A model generated the notes under the pieces. It did no database searches. It worked only from the letters and a program-made list of their open reading frames with translations, and was not told the origin of the DNA. A DNA stretch of 56,147 nucleotides. It comes from Armatimonadetes bacterium UBA1398. GTDB taxonomy: Bacteria; Armatimonadota; Zipacnadia; UBA1398. The stretch lies in contig DBQI01000002.1 of NCBI GenBank assembly GCA_002305165.1, forward strand, positions 1 through 56,147, in the 5' to 3' direction. Of this stretch, positions 34,113-42,219 are shown in pieces; the stretch's first letter is position 1, and the number at the start of each line of letters is the position of its first letter. The position numbers were made by a program, and so were the translations under genes.

Positions 34113-35249
34113 CTACTCGAGGAGCTCGAACTCGCCCGCCAGTAGAGCCCTCTTGGCGTCCATGTAGTAGCGAAAGCTGTCCCACGTGACATCGGGCGGC
34201 ACGGTGTGGTCGATGGTGGGGATGAAGCCGCCCTCCTCGATGAGAGGGATGAACTCCCGCAGGTGAGCGCGAATGGCTTCGGGTCCGCGCGGGAGCACCC
34301 GCTTGTCGACGCCGCCCCAGAGCCGTAGCTGGCGGCCGAACCGCAGCCGCCACTCCTGGGGGCTGACGTTGGACGCTCGCTCGATGGGCCAGACGATGTC
34401 GACGCCGGCGTCCAGGAAGTGCGGGATCAGCAGTGTGGGGTCGCCATCGGTGTCGATGGCGAAGTAGCGCACGCCGAGTCCTTTGAACGTCTCGACCATG
34501 CGGCGCAGGTGGGGCAGGATGAACTCGGCGTAGGTCCTGGGGCTGAGGAGCGGCCCGGCCTTCATCGAGAGGTCCTCGTTCAGGGTGAAGTACTCGACGT
34601 CGATGCGCTCCAGCACGGGTACGCTCGTCTCGATGATGAGGTCCGCGTAGGTCTCCATCATCTCGTGCATAAGGGCAGGCTCGTCATACCAAGCGAAGGA
34701 GAGCGCTTCGGTGCCCATCAGCTCCCGCGCCCGCCAGTAGAATCCATTGGCGGCGCAGTTCGTCCCGAGGACCAGCGGAACATTGCGCCGGCGCCAGGCC
34801 TCTATGCGCTCGTCAAGGTCCGCGGGATAGCGTTCCGGCACGGCCGGAGTGAGGCGGCGCCGCACGTCGGGGAAGTCCTCGGGCCCCTCGACGGGGAACG
34901 AGAGGTACTGATCCATGGACATCCGCCCGCCGTGCACCGACCCCTCCTTGAGGGCTCGCGTAACCACGCCGAGATGGTTGCGGCGCACCTCGTAGCGGTC
35001 GGTCTCCTCGATGAGCTCGGGCTCATAGGGTGGCAGGAACCCGTAGTTGATGGGGACGTAGTCGCGCCGGTCCAGTCCCAGCCCATCCTCACCCCAGAAC
35101 CAGTTCCAGGTGAAGCCGCTGACTGCCTCTGGCGCCTCGCCTATCCAGCGCTCGGCCGTCTGAGGCCACACGCCCAGTTCGTGGTTGGGCCTCGGCAGCG
35201 AACTCTCATACTCCATGCAGTCGATGAAGCGTTCGAGTTCCGTAGCCAC
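34113..35249 (-). CDS. URO-D / methyltransferase-superfamily TIM-barrel protein, copy B
   Basis: A 378-aa relative of uroporphyrinogen decarboxylase. Recognisable blocks: GTNCAANGFYWRARELMGTE, YDEPALMHEMMETYADLII, FAIDTDGDPTLLIPHFLDAG, WGGVDKRVL and GGFIPTIDHTVPPDV, the last being typical of URO-D-like proteins of sugar-degrading environmental bacteria. The true HemE N-terminal substrate motif (RPVWMMRQAGR) is absent, so heme synthesis is unlikely. It starts at a GTG immediately after the NlpC/P60 stop codon, so the two are co-transcribed and probably coupled. Copies A and B are not close to each other by eye. Confidence 0.74.
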   Translation of the reverse strand: MATELERFIDCMEYESSLPRPNHELGVWPQTAERWIGEAPEAVSGFTWNWFWGEDGLGLDRRDYVPINYGFLPPYEPELIEETDRYEVRRNHLGVVTRALKEGSVHGGRMSMDQYLSFPVEGPEDFPDVRRRLTPAVPERYPADLDERIEAWRRRNVPLVLGTNCAANGFYWRARELMGTEALSFAWYDEPALMHEMMETYADLIIETSVPVLERIDVEYFTLNEDLSMKAGPLLSPRTYAEFILPHLRRMVETFKGLGVRYFAIDTDGDPTLLIPHFLDAGVDIVWPIERASNVSPQEWRLRFGRQLRLWGGVDKRVLPRGPEAIRAHLREFIPLIEEGGFIPTIDHTVPPDVTWDSFRYYMDAKRALLAGEFELLE

Positions 35250-36041
35250 TCAGCGCATCGCCCCTGCGTAGATTCGCTGCCAGCGAGTATCGAAGAGGTC
35301 ATCGATCCTCACCGCGCCTCCTGAGCCACTGGCGTGTATGAACCGCCCGTCGCCCATGTAGATCCCCGTGTGATCGATCTCATGCCCCGCCTGGAAGTAG
35401 ACCCGGTCGCCGGCCTCGAGGGCGCCCAGGACTACGGGCAGGCCCACGCGAGCCTGGTCACAGGCGACGCGAGGGAGTTCCCTGCCTTCCTCACGGAAGA
35501 CCTTCTGGACGAAGCCCGAGCAGTCCATGCCTGATACGGAAGTTCCACCCCAGACGTAGGGCACTCCCAGGTAGAGCATGGCACGCACTACAAGATGGCG
35601 GCCCGGAGGATCCTCTTCACGGAGCACGGGAACTGCGGGCTCGCCGAGCACTTCGACCTGACGACCGGTGATCCACCCCACCCGACCGTCCGACATGCGC
35701 ACGCCAGCGTGGCCCGATCTCGCCTCGAGGATGGGGATGTAGTCACCCGGTTCACACTGGGAGATTGGCGCCGCCAGCTCATCCGGCTTGTCCCTGACCT
35801 GGGCAACCCCGTGGATGATGAGCCCTAGCCGGTCGACAGGGCCGTCAACAGCTAGCTCGGCGGGGACGGGGCGCTCGCGCGGTGGACGGGGCGGCGTGGC
35901 GAGTTGCGCCGACTCGATGCGCTCCCTGGTGATGCTGATAGGATCGAGGCCCGCCACGGCGGGCCCCTGCTTCGGGCAGCCACAGAGTGCCAGCGCCGCC
36001 GCGCCGCACAGCCACGTAACTGCTCCGATCAGCGTCCGCAT
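35250..36041 (-). CDS. NlpC/P60 peptidoglycan hydrolase lipoprotein with SH3-like domain
   Basis: A 263-aa envelope enzyme. The N-terminus is a lipoprotein signal ending LALCGC, placing the lipid-modified cysteine at about residue 22. Residues about 75-130 form a bacterial SH3 domain (VAQVRDKPDE...GVRMSDGRVGWI). The C-terminal NlpC/P60 domain has YLGVPYVWGGTSVSGMDCSG with catalytic Cys174, and DHTGIYMGDGRFIHASG with His224 and His236. Such enzymes cut gamma-D-glutamyl-diamino acid peptide bonds of peptidoglycan. The start at 36041 is chosen because it begins the signal; the frame is open 15 codons further. Its promoter must overlap the ribosomal terminator region upstream. Confidence 0.9.
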   Translation of the reverse strand: MRTLIGAVTWLCGAAALALCGCPKQGPAVAGLDPISITRERIESAQLATPPRPPRERPVPAELAVDGPVDRLGLIIHGVAQVRDKPDELAAPISQCEPGDYIPILEARSGHAGVRMSDGRVGWITGRQVEVLGEPAVPVLREEDPPGRHLVVRAMLYLGVPYVWGGTSVSGMDCSGFVQKVFREEGRELPRVACDQARVGLPVVLGALEAGDRVYFQAGHEIDHTGIYMGDGRFIHASGSGGAVRIDDLFDTRWQRIYAGAMR

Positions 36042-36072
36042 GTCCTGGACCTTGGTTTCGGCACCAATAGCA

Positions 36073-36127
36073 GAAGGCCGGCCCACGCGTTCGTCTCAGT
36101 GAGACGCACGCGCCGCAGCCGGCCTTC
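36073..36127 (-). terminator. Large terminator hairpin of the ribosomal gene cluster
   Basis: Outer arms GAAGGCCGGC (36073-36082) and GCCGGCCTTC (36118-36127) pair perfectly. Inside are CGCGT/ACGCG and CGTCTC/GAGACG stacked on an AGT loop. It lies 22 nt after the rpsI stop on the minus strand. Sequence after the stem is only mildly T-rich. Confidence 0.72.
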
Positions 36128-36130
36128 ACA

Positions 36131-36147
36131 CGGGATCTGGCATCCCG
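36131..36147 (-). terminator. Small hairpin directly after rpsI
   Basis: CGGGAT (36131-36136) and ATCCCG (36142-36147) pair around a 5-nt loop, one base beyond the rpsI stop codon. Together with the larger stem it makes a tandem 3' structure. Confidence 0.5.
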
Positions 36148-36148
36148 A

Positions 36149-36544
36149 CTAACGCTTGGAGAACTGGAAGCCGCGCCGTGCGCGCTTGTGGCCCCACTTC
36201 TTGCGCTCCTTGACCCGGGAATCGCGGGTGAGGAGACCAGCCCTCTTGAGGGTGACCCGAAGCTCAGGGTTGTACATCAGAAGGGCTCGGGCTATGCCGT
36301 GTCGCAGCGCACCAGCCTGTCCGACCACGCCACCACCTTCGGCCGTCGCCCAGACATCGAACTGCTCCGCAACCCCGACAGCCTCCAGTGGCGCGCGAAC
36401 GGCGCCAACCAAGGAAGGCTGGCAGAGGTAGGCGCCGAGATCCTTCTCGTTCACCTGGATCTGGCCCGTACCCGGCTTCAGCCATACGCGCGCGGTAGCG
36501 CTCTTCCGGTGCCCCGTACCGTAATACCGCTGCCCTGCCGCCAA
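36149..36544 (-). CDS. rpsI: Ribosomal protein S9
   Basis: A 131-aa small-subunit protein whose C-terminal tail reaches the P-site tRNA. The core reads YGTGHRKSATARVWLKPGTG and GQAGALRHGIARALL, and the end is the basic KKWGHKRARRGFQFSKR, the universal S9 tail. A TTG at 36544 is chosen as the start because a perfect GGAGGTGA lies just upstream and the length then matches the family; an ATG at 36565 would place this site inside the gene. It follows rplM as usual and is the last gene of the 20-kb ribosomal run. Confidence 0.97.
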   Translation of the reverse strand: MAAGQRYYGTGHRKSATARVWLKPGTGQIQVNEKDLGAYLCQPSLVGAVRAPLEAVGVAEQFDVWATAEGGGVVGQAGALRHGIARALLMYNPELRVTLKRAGLLTRDSRVKERKKWGHKRARRGFQFSKR

Positions 36545-36548
36545 CTTG

Positions 36549-36556
36549 TCACCTCC
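36549..36556 (-). promoter_or_regulatory. Ribosome-binding site GGAGGTGA deciding a TTG start for rpsI
   Basis: It is a near-perfect match to the 16S 3' end, with 7 nt between GGAGG and the TTG at 36544. It lies downstream of the alternative ATG, which rules that ATG unlikely. Confidence 0.75.
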
Positions 36557-36578
36557 CTCCCCCATGGAATGCCTTGCC

Positions 36579-37004
36579 CTATGGCAGAGGCTGGGGGCTC
36601 TGTGCCTCGTGCGGATGCTCGGGCCCGACATATACCTTGAGCTTGCGCAGAATCTGGCGTCCCAAACGGTTGTGGGGCAGCATGCCCCGAACGGCGTGGC
36701 GGATGATCTTCTCTGGGTGCTTGTCCATCATGCGCTGCGCAGTGGCAACCTTGAGCCCACTAGGATACCCCGAATGGGCGTAGTACATCTTCTGCTGCCA
36801 CTTGCGCCCCGTCAGCCTGACTTTGTCCGCGTCGGTCACGATCACGTGGTCGCCACAGTCTACGTGCGGGGTGAAGATCGGCTTGTGCTTGCCTCGCAGT
36901 ACCTTGGCAATCCGCACCGCCATACGACCGAGGACCTCACCATTGGCCGAGACCACATACCACTCACGCTCAATATCCTCGGCCTTGGCCGCATACGTCT
37001 TCAT
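36579..37004 (-). CDS. rplM: Ribosomal protein L13
   Basis: A 141-aa early-assembly protein of the large subunit. It begins MKTYAAKAEDIEREWYVVSA, with LGRMAVRIAKVLRGKHKP, VTDADKVRLTGRKWQQKMYY and AVRGMLPHNRLGRQ, all diagnostic. AGGGAGGG lies upstream of the ATG. It is paired with rpsI, as in most bacteria, and follows truA after 51 bp. Confidence 0.98.
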   Translation of the reverse strand: MKTYAAKAEDIEREWYVVSANGEVLGRMAVRIAKVLRGKHKPIFTPHVDCGDHVIVTDADKVRLTGRKWQQKMYYAHSGYPSGLKVATAQRMMDKHPEKIIRHAVRGMLPHNRLGRQILRKLKVYVGPEHPHEAQSPQPLP

Positions 37005-37055
37005 GCTGGGCGCCCTCCCTTCTCTTCTGTGGCGCCATGTGCTGCGCCGCTAGTC

Positions 37056-37868
37056 TCACCATGGGTAGGCGTCGCCGTAGTCTACGCCTACCATAACAAG
37101 CCCCTGGGCCGGGGCGGTTGTACCGCAGAACCTACGGTCACCCGTCTCTAGAGCCTGGGCCACCGAGCCCGCATCCATCTTGCCCTGGCCGACCTCCATC
37201 AGAGTGCCGACCATATTGCGGACCATCTTGTAGAGAAACCCGCCCCCGATCACGGTGAACCGAATGGCGGGCGTCTCCTCCGCCCATGGCGGCGACCATC
37301 CCACGGGCCCCGGCAGAGCCTCACCGGATACTACCTCGATGGCGACCTCGTGCACGGTCCGCACCGTTGGACCCGGCTGACGGCCACTCGCGGCGAAAGC
37401 AGCGAACTCGTGCTTCCCCACCATCAGGGCGGCAGCCTCACGCATCTTGTCAACGTCGACCTCAGGCCAGTAAGTGGCCGCGTACCGACTCAGAAGGGGC
37501 CGCGCCCCTCTACCGATCAGCGCCGTGTAGCCATAGGTCTTGGCCCGCGCACTATACCGCGCGTGAAACTCAGCCGGCACCTTGTCGGAGCGTCTCGCCC
37601 GCACATCGGATGGCAGGTACCGATTCAGCCCCAACGCCACCTGCTGAGCATCGATCCGACTCGTCGAACTGAAGGAGATGACTTGGCCCAGAGCGTGGAC
37701 GCCTGCATCCGTCCGCCCCGCCGAGTGGGCCCGGATGTCCTCGTGAGTGAGGAGCCTCAGCGCCCGCTCTACATCCCCCTGTATGGTCCGCGCTCCTGGT
37801 TGGACCTGCCAACCGCTGAACGCAGTGCCATCGTACTCTAGCTCGACCCGGAAGTGCCGAATGCTCAC
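37056..37868 (-). CDS. truA: tRNA pseudouridine(38-40) synthase
   Basis: A 270-aa enzyme that converts U38-U40 of the anticodon arm to pseudouridine. The start VELEYDGTAFSGWQVQPGARTIQG is typical, the catalytic Asp sits in SAGRTDAGVHALGQV, and FHARYSARAKTYGY and FLYKMVRNMVGTLMEVGQG are conserved blocks. Its ATG overlaps the rplQ stop by 4 bp. The rplQ-truA-rplM-rpsI order is common in Gram-positive-type genomes. Confidence 0.97.
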   Translation of the reverse strand: MSIRHFRVELEYDGTAFSGWQVQPGARTIQGDVERALRLLTHEDIRAHSAGRTDAGVHALGQVISFSSTSRIDAQQVALGLNRYLPSDVRARRSDKVPAEFHARYSARAKTYGYTALIGRGARPLLSRYAATYWPEVDVDKMREAAALMVGKHEFAAFAASGRQPGPTVRTVHEVAIEVVSGEALPGPVGWSPPWAEETPAIRFTVIGGGFLYKMVRNMVGTLMEVGQGKMDAGSVAQALETGDRRFCGTTAPAQGLVMVGVDYGDAYPW

Positions 37869-38269
37869 GGCATGAGTTCGAGCTTAGCCATCATCGTAGA
37901 GTCGCCCCGTCTCAGCCCTGTGCGGGTGATCCGGCAGTAACCGCCCTTCTCTCGGTCGGCGTAGGCCGGCCCTATCTCCTCGAAAAGCTTACGAATCGGG
38001 TCCACGCGCTTGCGGCCAGCCTTGCGCTCCACGGGCGTGAGCTGTCGCTCAGATCCGAGGATGCGCGCCACCTCGCGCCGGTTGTGCACCGTGTCCTTCC
38101 GTGCGATAGAGATGACCCGCTCGGCCAAGCGACGTGCTTCCTTCGCCCGCGTAACCGTCGTGTTCACGCCACCGTCATGCACGATGAGCGCCTTCACGAT
38201 GTTCCTCAGCATAGCCACCCGCTGATCGGTCGGCCTATTCAGTTTTCGTCTATCGACTCTGTGCCTCAT
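37865..38269 (-). CDS. rplQ: Ribosomal protein L17
   Basis: A 134-aa protein at the exit-tunnel region of the large subunit. It begins MRHRVDRRKLNRPTDQR and has VTTRAKEARRLAERVISIAR-like sequence (TVTRAKEARRLAERVIS), and closes KGGYCRITRTGLRRGDSTMM. It follows rpoA by 70 bp and overlaps truA by 4 bp. Confidence 0.98.
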   Translation of the reverse strand: MRHRVDRRKLNRPTDQRVAMLRNIVKALIVHDGGVNTTVTRAKEARRLAERVISIARKDTVHNRREVARILGSERQLTPVERKAGRKRVDPIRKLFEEIGPAYADREKGGYCRITRTGLRRGDSTMMAKLELMP

Positions 38270-38339
38270 GTCGCAAACTCCCTGATCGAACGGCCCGGAC
38301 CTATGGCGGGCGGGTCTGGAGCGCTGGCCGTGCTAGGCG

Positions 38340-39374
38340 CTACTCCTCGTCGTCATCCTGTTCATCGATGACCTCATCCTCGTCCGGCTCCTCGTCCTCA
38401 CCCTCGGGACGCAGTAGGGACTGGCCGAGGCTCGCGAGTTTCTGCTGCACTTCGGTGAGGGACTTCTTGCCGAAGTTGCGGATGGCCATCAGGTCCTGCT
38501 CGGTCTTCTGGATCAACTCGCGGACGGTCAGCACGCCCTCCTTCTTCAGGCAGTTGAAGGTGCGGACCGAGAAGTCCAGGTCCTCGATGCGGTAATCGAG
38601 CACTGCGCTCTCGCCGCCGCCGGACTGGTCATCGGCCCGCTCGGCGCCCTCCGACACCGCCCTGAAGTCGAAGAAGAAGCGGAGATACTGGTCAAGCACC
38701 CGCGCGGCCTGGTCGATGGCGCCGGCCGCCGTGATGCCGCCATTCGTCTGCACTTCCAGGATCAGCCTGTCGAGGTCCGTCCGATGCTCTCGCCGCGTCG
38801 GCTCAACGATGAAATTGGCCGTCTTCACGGGGCTGAAGATCGAATCCATAGGGATCCGCCCCACCTCGGCCGAGGTTTCCTGCGCCTCCGCGCCCCGGTA
38901 GCCCCGCCCAGCCATGATATCCAGCTCCATGTAGAGCCTGGCTTCAGGGGAAGTCAGCGTGGCGATGTGCTGATCGGGACGCGCCACCTCGAACTCAGGC
39001 GGACACTGGATGTCACCAGCGGTGATCTCGCACTCACCGGAAGCGTCGATCGTCGCCGTCCAGACCTCGTCCTCGGGCAAGTTGGCCGAGGCGATATCAT
39101 CGACGACGGGCCGCAGAAAGGCCTCCTTCAAGTTGAGGAGCAGCTCAGTCGTGTCCTCGTAGACCCCGGGGATGGTGCTGAACTCGTGCACTACCCCCTC
39201 GATGCGCACACTAGTGAAGGCCAAGCCCTGAATGAAGCTGAGCAGGATGCGCCGGAGGGCATTGCCCAGGGTGACTCCGAAGCCCCGCTCCAGAGGCTCG
39301 ACCACGAACTTCCCGTAGGACTCATCTGCGCTGCCCGCCAGTAGCTCGATCTTCGGGCGGTATAGCTCGGTCAT
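38340..39374 (-). CDS. rpoA: RNA polymerase alpha subunit with an acidic C-terminal tail
   Basis: A 344-aa subunit that dimerises to start core assembly and contacts promoters and activators. The N-terminal domain shows FVVEPLERGFGVTLGNALRR and EFSTIPGVYEDTTELLLNLK. The C-terminal domain at about 260-320 carries DFSVRTFNCLKKEGVLTV and AIRNFGKKSLTEVQQKL with the helix-hairpin-helix core. The last 21 residues after LLRP are extremely acidic (16 Asp or Glu), an extension beyond the usual 310-330 aa. It sits in its standard place between rpsD and rplQ. Confidence 0.98.
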   Translation of the reverse strand: MTELYRPKIELLAGSADESYGKFVVEPLERGFGVTLGNALRRILLSFIQGLAFTSVRIEGVVHEFSTIPGVYEDTTELLLNLKEAFLRPVVDDIASANLPEDEVWTATIDASGECEITAGDIQCPPEFEVARPDQHIATLTSPEARLYMELDIMAGRGYRGAEAQETSAEVGRIPMDSIFSPVKTANFIVEPTRREHRTDLDRLILEVQTNGGITAAGAIDQAARVLDQYLRFFFDFRAVSEGAERADDQSGGGESAVLDYRIEDLDFSVRTFNCLKKEGVLTVRELIQKTEQDLMAIRNFGKKSLTEVQQKLASLGQSLLRPEGEDEEPDEDEVIDEQDDDEE

Positions 39375-39424
39375 GCTAGGTAGTGCCCCCTGTCGGTCGG
39401 CGTCTCTTTGCCGTCGCGCTGTCG

Positions 39425-40063
39425 CTACCTCGAGTAGAACTCAACGATCAACTGCTCGTTGACATCGGTATCGATCTGGTCGCGCGTCGGCATCCCGACG
39501 ACCCGCCCGGTCATGTCGGTGAAGTTCGCTTCGAGCCAGTCGGGCTGGCTACGCGAACCCGCCGAGTTGACGGCGATCTGGACGGGCTGAATGCTTCGGC
39601 TTCGCGGCTTCACAGCTACCGTATCGCCCTCGCGGACCTGGTAGGAGGCGATGTTCACAACGCGTCCATTCACTGTGAGATGCCGGTGGCTGACGAGCTG
39701 CTTCGCCTCATCGCGGCTGCTGGCGAATCCGAGGCGGTACACGACATTGTCGAGGCGACGCTCAAGCATGCTGAGCAGCTCCTCGCCCGTCACGCCGCGC
39801 CGGCGCACAGCGCTGCGGAAGTAGTTGCGGAACTGCGTCTCACGGATGCCGTAGACGCGCCGGCACTTCTGCTTCTCTCGCAGCTGCATGCCGTAGTCGC
39901 TCGCCTTGCGCGGCCGGCGGGAGGCGCCATGCTCGCCCGGCGGCTTGTTACGCTTCTCAAGCTCGATCGGGCACTTGGGACCCATGCACCGCGCGCCCTT
40001 GAGGAACAGTTTCTGGCCCTCGCGGCGGCACTGACGGCAGTCCGGCCCGGTGTAGTTGCCCAT
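39425..40063 (-). CDS. rpsD: Ribosomal protein S4 (zinc form)
   Basis: A 212-aa primary 16S rRNA-binding protein. The N-terminus has four cysteines, C9 and C12 in DCRQC and C26 and C31 in ARCMGPKC, a zinc site seen in the C+ form of S4. The S4 RNA-binding domain shows RLDNVVYRLGFASSRDEAKQ and GRVVNIASYQV. The C-terminal NEQLIVEFYSR is canonical. In some bacteria S4 represses the alpha operon; whether it does here is unknown. Confidence 0.98.
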   Translation of the reverse strand: MGNYTGPDCRQCRREGQKLFLKGARCMGPKCPIELEKRNKPPGEHGASRRPRKASDYGMQLREKQKCRRVYGIRETQFRNYFRSAVRRRGVTGEELLSMLERRLDNVVYRLGFASSRDEAKQLVSHRHLTVNGRVVNIASYQVREGDTVAVKPRSRSIQPVQIAVNSAGSRSQPDWLEANFTDMTGRVVGMPTRDQIDTDVNEQLIVEFYSR

Positions 40064-40088
40064 GCCTTATTGCACCTCCAGTGCTTCT

Positions 40089-40484
40089 CTAGACTCGACG
40101 GCGCTTCGGCGGCCGGCAGCCGTTATGCGGGATGGGGGTCACGTCCTTGATGTGGCCCACATCGAGCCCGGTGGCCGCCAGGGATCGAATCGCGGTGTCC
40201 TTGCCGGACCCCGGCCCCTTGACCATCACATCGACGCGCCGCATGCCCTGGTCCATCGCCTTGCGGGCTGCCATCTCCGCGGCGAGCTGGGCGGCGAAGG
40301 GTGTGCCCTTTTTGGTGCCTTTGAACCCAACCGTGCCGGCGCTCGCCCAGGCTACGACCTCGCCCTGCTTGTCCGAGATCGAGACGATGGTGTTGTTGAA
40401 GGTGCAGCTCACATGAGCCACGCCGTCCTGCACCATTCGCTTTTCGCGCCTCTTCTTCCCGGACTTCTGTTGCTTCCTGGCCAT
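40089..40484 (-). CDS. rpsK: Ribosomal protein S11
   Basis: A 131-aa platform protein of the small subunit. Blocks HVSCTFNNTIVSISDKQG, SAGTVGFKGTKKGTPFAAQ and VKGPGSGKDTAIRSL, and the end DVTPIPHNGCRPPKRRRV, identify it. It follows rpsM by 63 bp and precedes rpsD, the usual order. Confidence 0.99.
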   Translation of the reverse strand: MARKQQKSGKKRREKRMVQDGVAHVSCTFNNTIVSISDKQGEVVAWASAGTVGFKGTKKGTPFAAQLAAEMAARKAMDQGMRRVDVMVKGPGSGKDTAIRSLAATGLDVGHIKDVTPIPHNGCRPPKRRRV

Positions 40485-40547
40485 CCGAACGCTCCTTTGT
40501 CTTCCCTATCCGATCGTTGGGCACCCTGTCAGCGCCCGCGCGCCAGA

Positions 40548-40931
40548 CTAGTGCGCGGCCTTCTTCTTCTTGCGGATCCCGACGTTCTTCTTATTGCCGC
40601 GGCGGGTGCGGGCGTTCGTCCTCGTCCGCTGACCCCTGACGGGTAACCCACGGCGATGGCGGATACCACGATAGCATCCGACCTCCATGAGCCGTTTGAT
40701 GTTGCCCTGCACCTCGCGCCGGAGATCGCCCTCGATGAGGTAGGACTTCTCGATCTCCTCGCGGATCCGGCCGACCTCTTGCTCGGTCAGGTCCTTCACC
40801 TTGGTGCTGCCCTCGATACCGGTCGCGGCGCAGATCCTCTCCGCGCGTGGCCGTCCGATGCCGTATATGTAGCTCAGGGCTACGTCCACGCGCTTGTCGC
40901 GCGGGAGATCTACTCCTGCAACACGTGCCAT
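40548..40931 (-). CDS. rpsM: Ribosomal protein S13
   Basis: A 127-aa head protein of the small subunit that contacts tRNA and forms subunit bridges. MARVAGVDLPRDKRVDVAL, YIYGIGRPRAERICAATGI and GCYRGIRHRRGLPVRGQRT are universal blocks. GGAGGTGA lies 5 nt before the ATG. The Lys-rich tail ends VGIRKKKKAAH. Confidence 0.99.
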   Translation of the reverse strand: MARVAGVDLPRDKRVDVALSYIYGIGRPRAERICAATGIEGSTKVKDLTEQEVGRIREEIEKSYLIEGDLRREVQGNIKRLMEVGCYRGIRHRRGLPVRGQRTRTNARTRRGNKKNVGIRKKKKAAH

Positions 40932-40954
40932 TCAGGTCACCTCCGCGTCAGCGA

Positions 40955-41071
40955 CTAGCCCTGACGTTGCTTGTGCTTCGGGTCCTTCGGGCAGATGACC
41001 CGGACTACGCCCCGGCGCCGAATGATACGGCACGATGGGCACATCTTCTTCACTGAGGGACGTACTTTCAT
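40955..41071 (-). CDS. rpmJ: Ribosomal protein L36 (zinc form)
   Basis: A 38-aa protein read by translating the minus strand from the ATG at 41071 to TAG at 40955. It starts MKVRPSVKKMCPSCRIIR and ends CPKDPKHKQRQG, with the CxxC...C...H zinc-ribbon set intact. It sits between infA and rpsM as in most bacteria. Confidence 0.98.
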   Translation of the reverse strand: MKVRPSVKKMCPSCRIIRRRGVVRVICPKDPKHKQRQG

Positions 41072-41128
41072 CGCGTCTACACTCCATTCCCATCCGGCGC
41101 GTCACCCTAGCCCGTGCCGGCGGGCCTG

Positions 41129-41350
41129 CTAACGGTGAAGCCAGGTGATCCGGCCGCGGGTCAGGTCGTAGGGAGAGACCTCCAGGGTCACCTTGTCCCC
41201 GGCCATGATCCGGATGAACCGCATCCGCATCTTGCCGGAGACGTGGGCGATAACCTCGTGTCCACCCTCCAACTCAACGCGAAACACCCCGTTCGGGAGT
41301 TTATCGGTAACGGTACCCTGTACCTTGATGGCCTTCTCTTGCTCAGGCAT
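41129..41350 (-). CDS. infA: Translation initiation factor IF-1
   Basis: A 73-aa OB-fold factor that binds the ribosomal A site during initiation. It shows KVQGTVTDKLPNGVFRVEL, GHEVIAHVSGKMRMRFIRI and SPYDLTRGRITWLHR. The frame is open 50 codons upstream, but homology begins at the ATG at 41350, and the preceding stretch is the map-infA spacer. Confidence 0.98.
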   Translation of the reverse strand: MPEQEKAIKVQGTVTDKLPNGVFRVELEGGHEVIAHVSGKMRMRFIRIMAGDKVTLEVSPYDLTRGRITWLHR

Positions 41351-41403
41351 TCTCCTGCAACAGCCTCCCGATGTCTCCTCGGCCCCTCGGGGGCCAGCCT
41401 TGC

Positions 41404-42219
41404 CTAGGTTGCCGGCGCCGCGGTCAGCACTTCCGGACCTGACGTCGTGACCAGGACTGTGTGCTCGTAGTGCGCGCTCCACTCGCCATCCACGGTGCAA
41501 GCACCCCAGTGGTCGATCGCGCAGCGCTTCGTGTACGGCTCCCCGAACGTCGTCATCGGCTCTATTGCGAGGGTCATCCCTTCGCGCAAGAGCAGCCTTC
41601 CCTCACCGCGGTGCACGTAGTTTGGGATCGACGGCCCCTCGTGCACCGAAGCGCCTACACCGTGACCCGCCAGATCGCGAATGCACCGCATTCCTGTCGT
41701 CGAGACCGACGCGCCGCCCTCGACAGTCCTCTGGATTACCGCCGAGATATCGCGCACTCTACGACCTACGCAGGCGACCTTCACCGCCTCAGCCAGCGCC
41801 TTGCGCGTGGTCGCCATGAGCTTGGCTACTCGCGCACTAACCGGCCCCACCGCCACCGACACCGCAGCGTCGGTGTGGCAGCCATCCAAGCAGACCCCCA
41901 CGTCGATACCGACCAGGTCACCCTCCTGGAGGATGATCCTGTCGCTCGGTATCCCGTGCACCACTACATCATTCACGGACACACACACCGCCGCCGGGAA
42001 GGGAGTGTCAGCCCCCCAGGGTTGATATCCCTTGAACGACGGCGAGCCGCCGTGGCTCCGAATGTAGTCTTCACCAACGCGGTCGACATCGGCTGTCGAG
42101 ATGCCGGGCCGCACGATCTCCGACATAGCCCTCAGGGCCCCTGCCAACACCCGCCCCGAGCGCCGCATCGCATCTATCTGCTCCGCTGTCTTGATGACAA
42201 CGGAATTGCCACTACTCAC
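41404..42219 (-). CDS. map: Type I methionine aminopeptidase
   Basis: A 271-aa metalloenzyme that removes the initiator methionine. Metal ligands are in place: Asp in GIDVGVCLDG and HTDAAVSV, His in LAGHGVGASVHEGP, Glu in AIEPMTTFGE and HYEHTVLV. The GTG at 42219 is chosen: it overlaps the adk stop by 8 bp, and the peptide that follows leads into the family motif IKTAEQIDAMRRSGRVL. It lies in the conserved secY-adk-map-infA-rpmJ order. Confidence 0.96.
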   Translation of the reverse strand: MSSGNSVVIKTAEQIDAMRRSGRVLAGALRAMSEIVRPGISTADVDRVGEDYIRSHGGSPSFKGYQPWGADTPFPAAVCVSVNDVVVHGIPSDRIILQEGDLVGIDVGVCLDGCHTDAAVSVAVGPVSARVAKLMATTRKALAEAVKVACVGRRVRDISAVIQRTVEGGASVSTTGMRCIRDLAGHGVGASVHEGPSIPNYVHRGEGRLLLREGMTLAIEPMTTFGEPYTKRCAIDHWGACTVDGEWSAHYEHTVLVTTSGPEVLTAAPAT

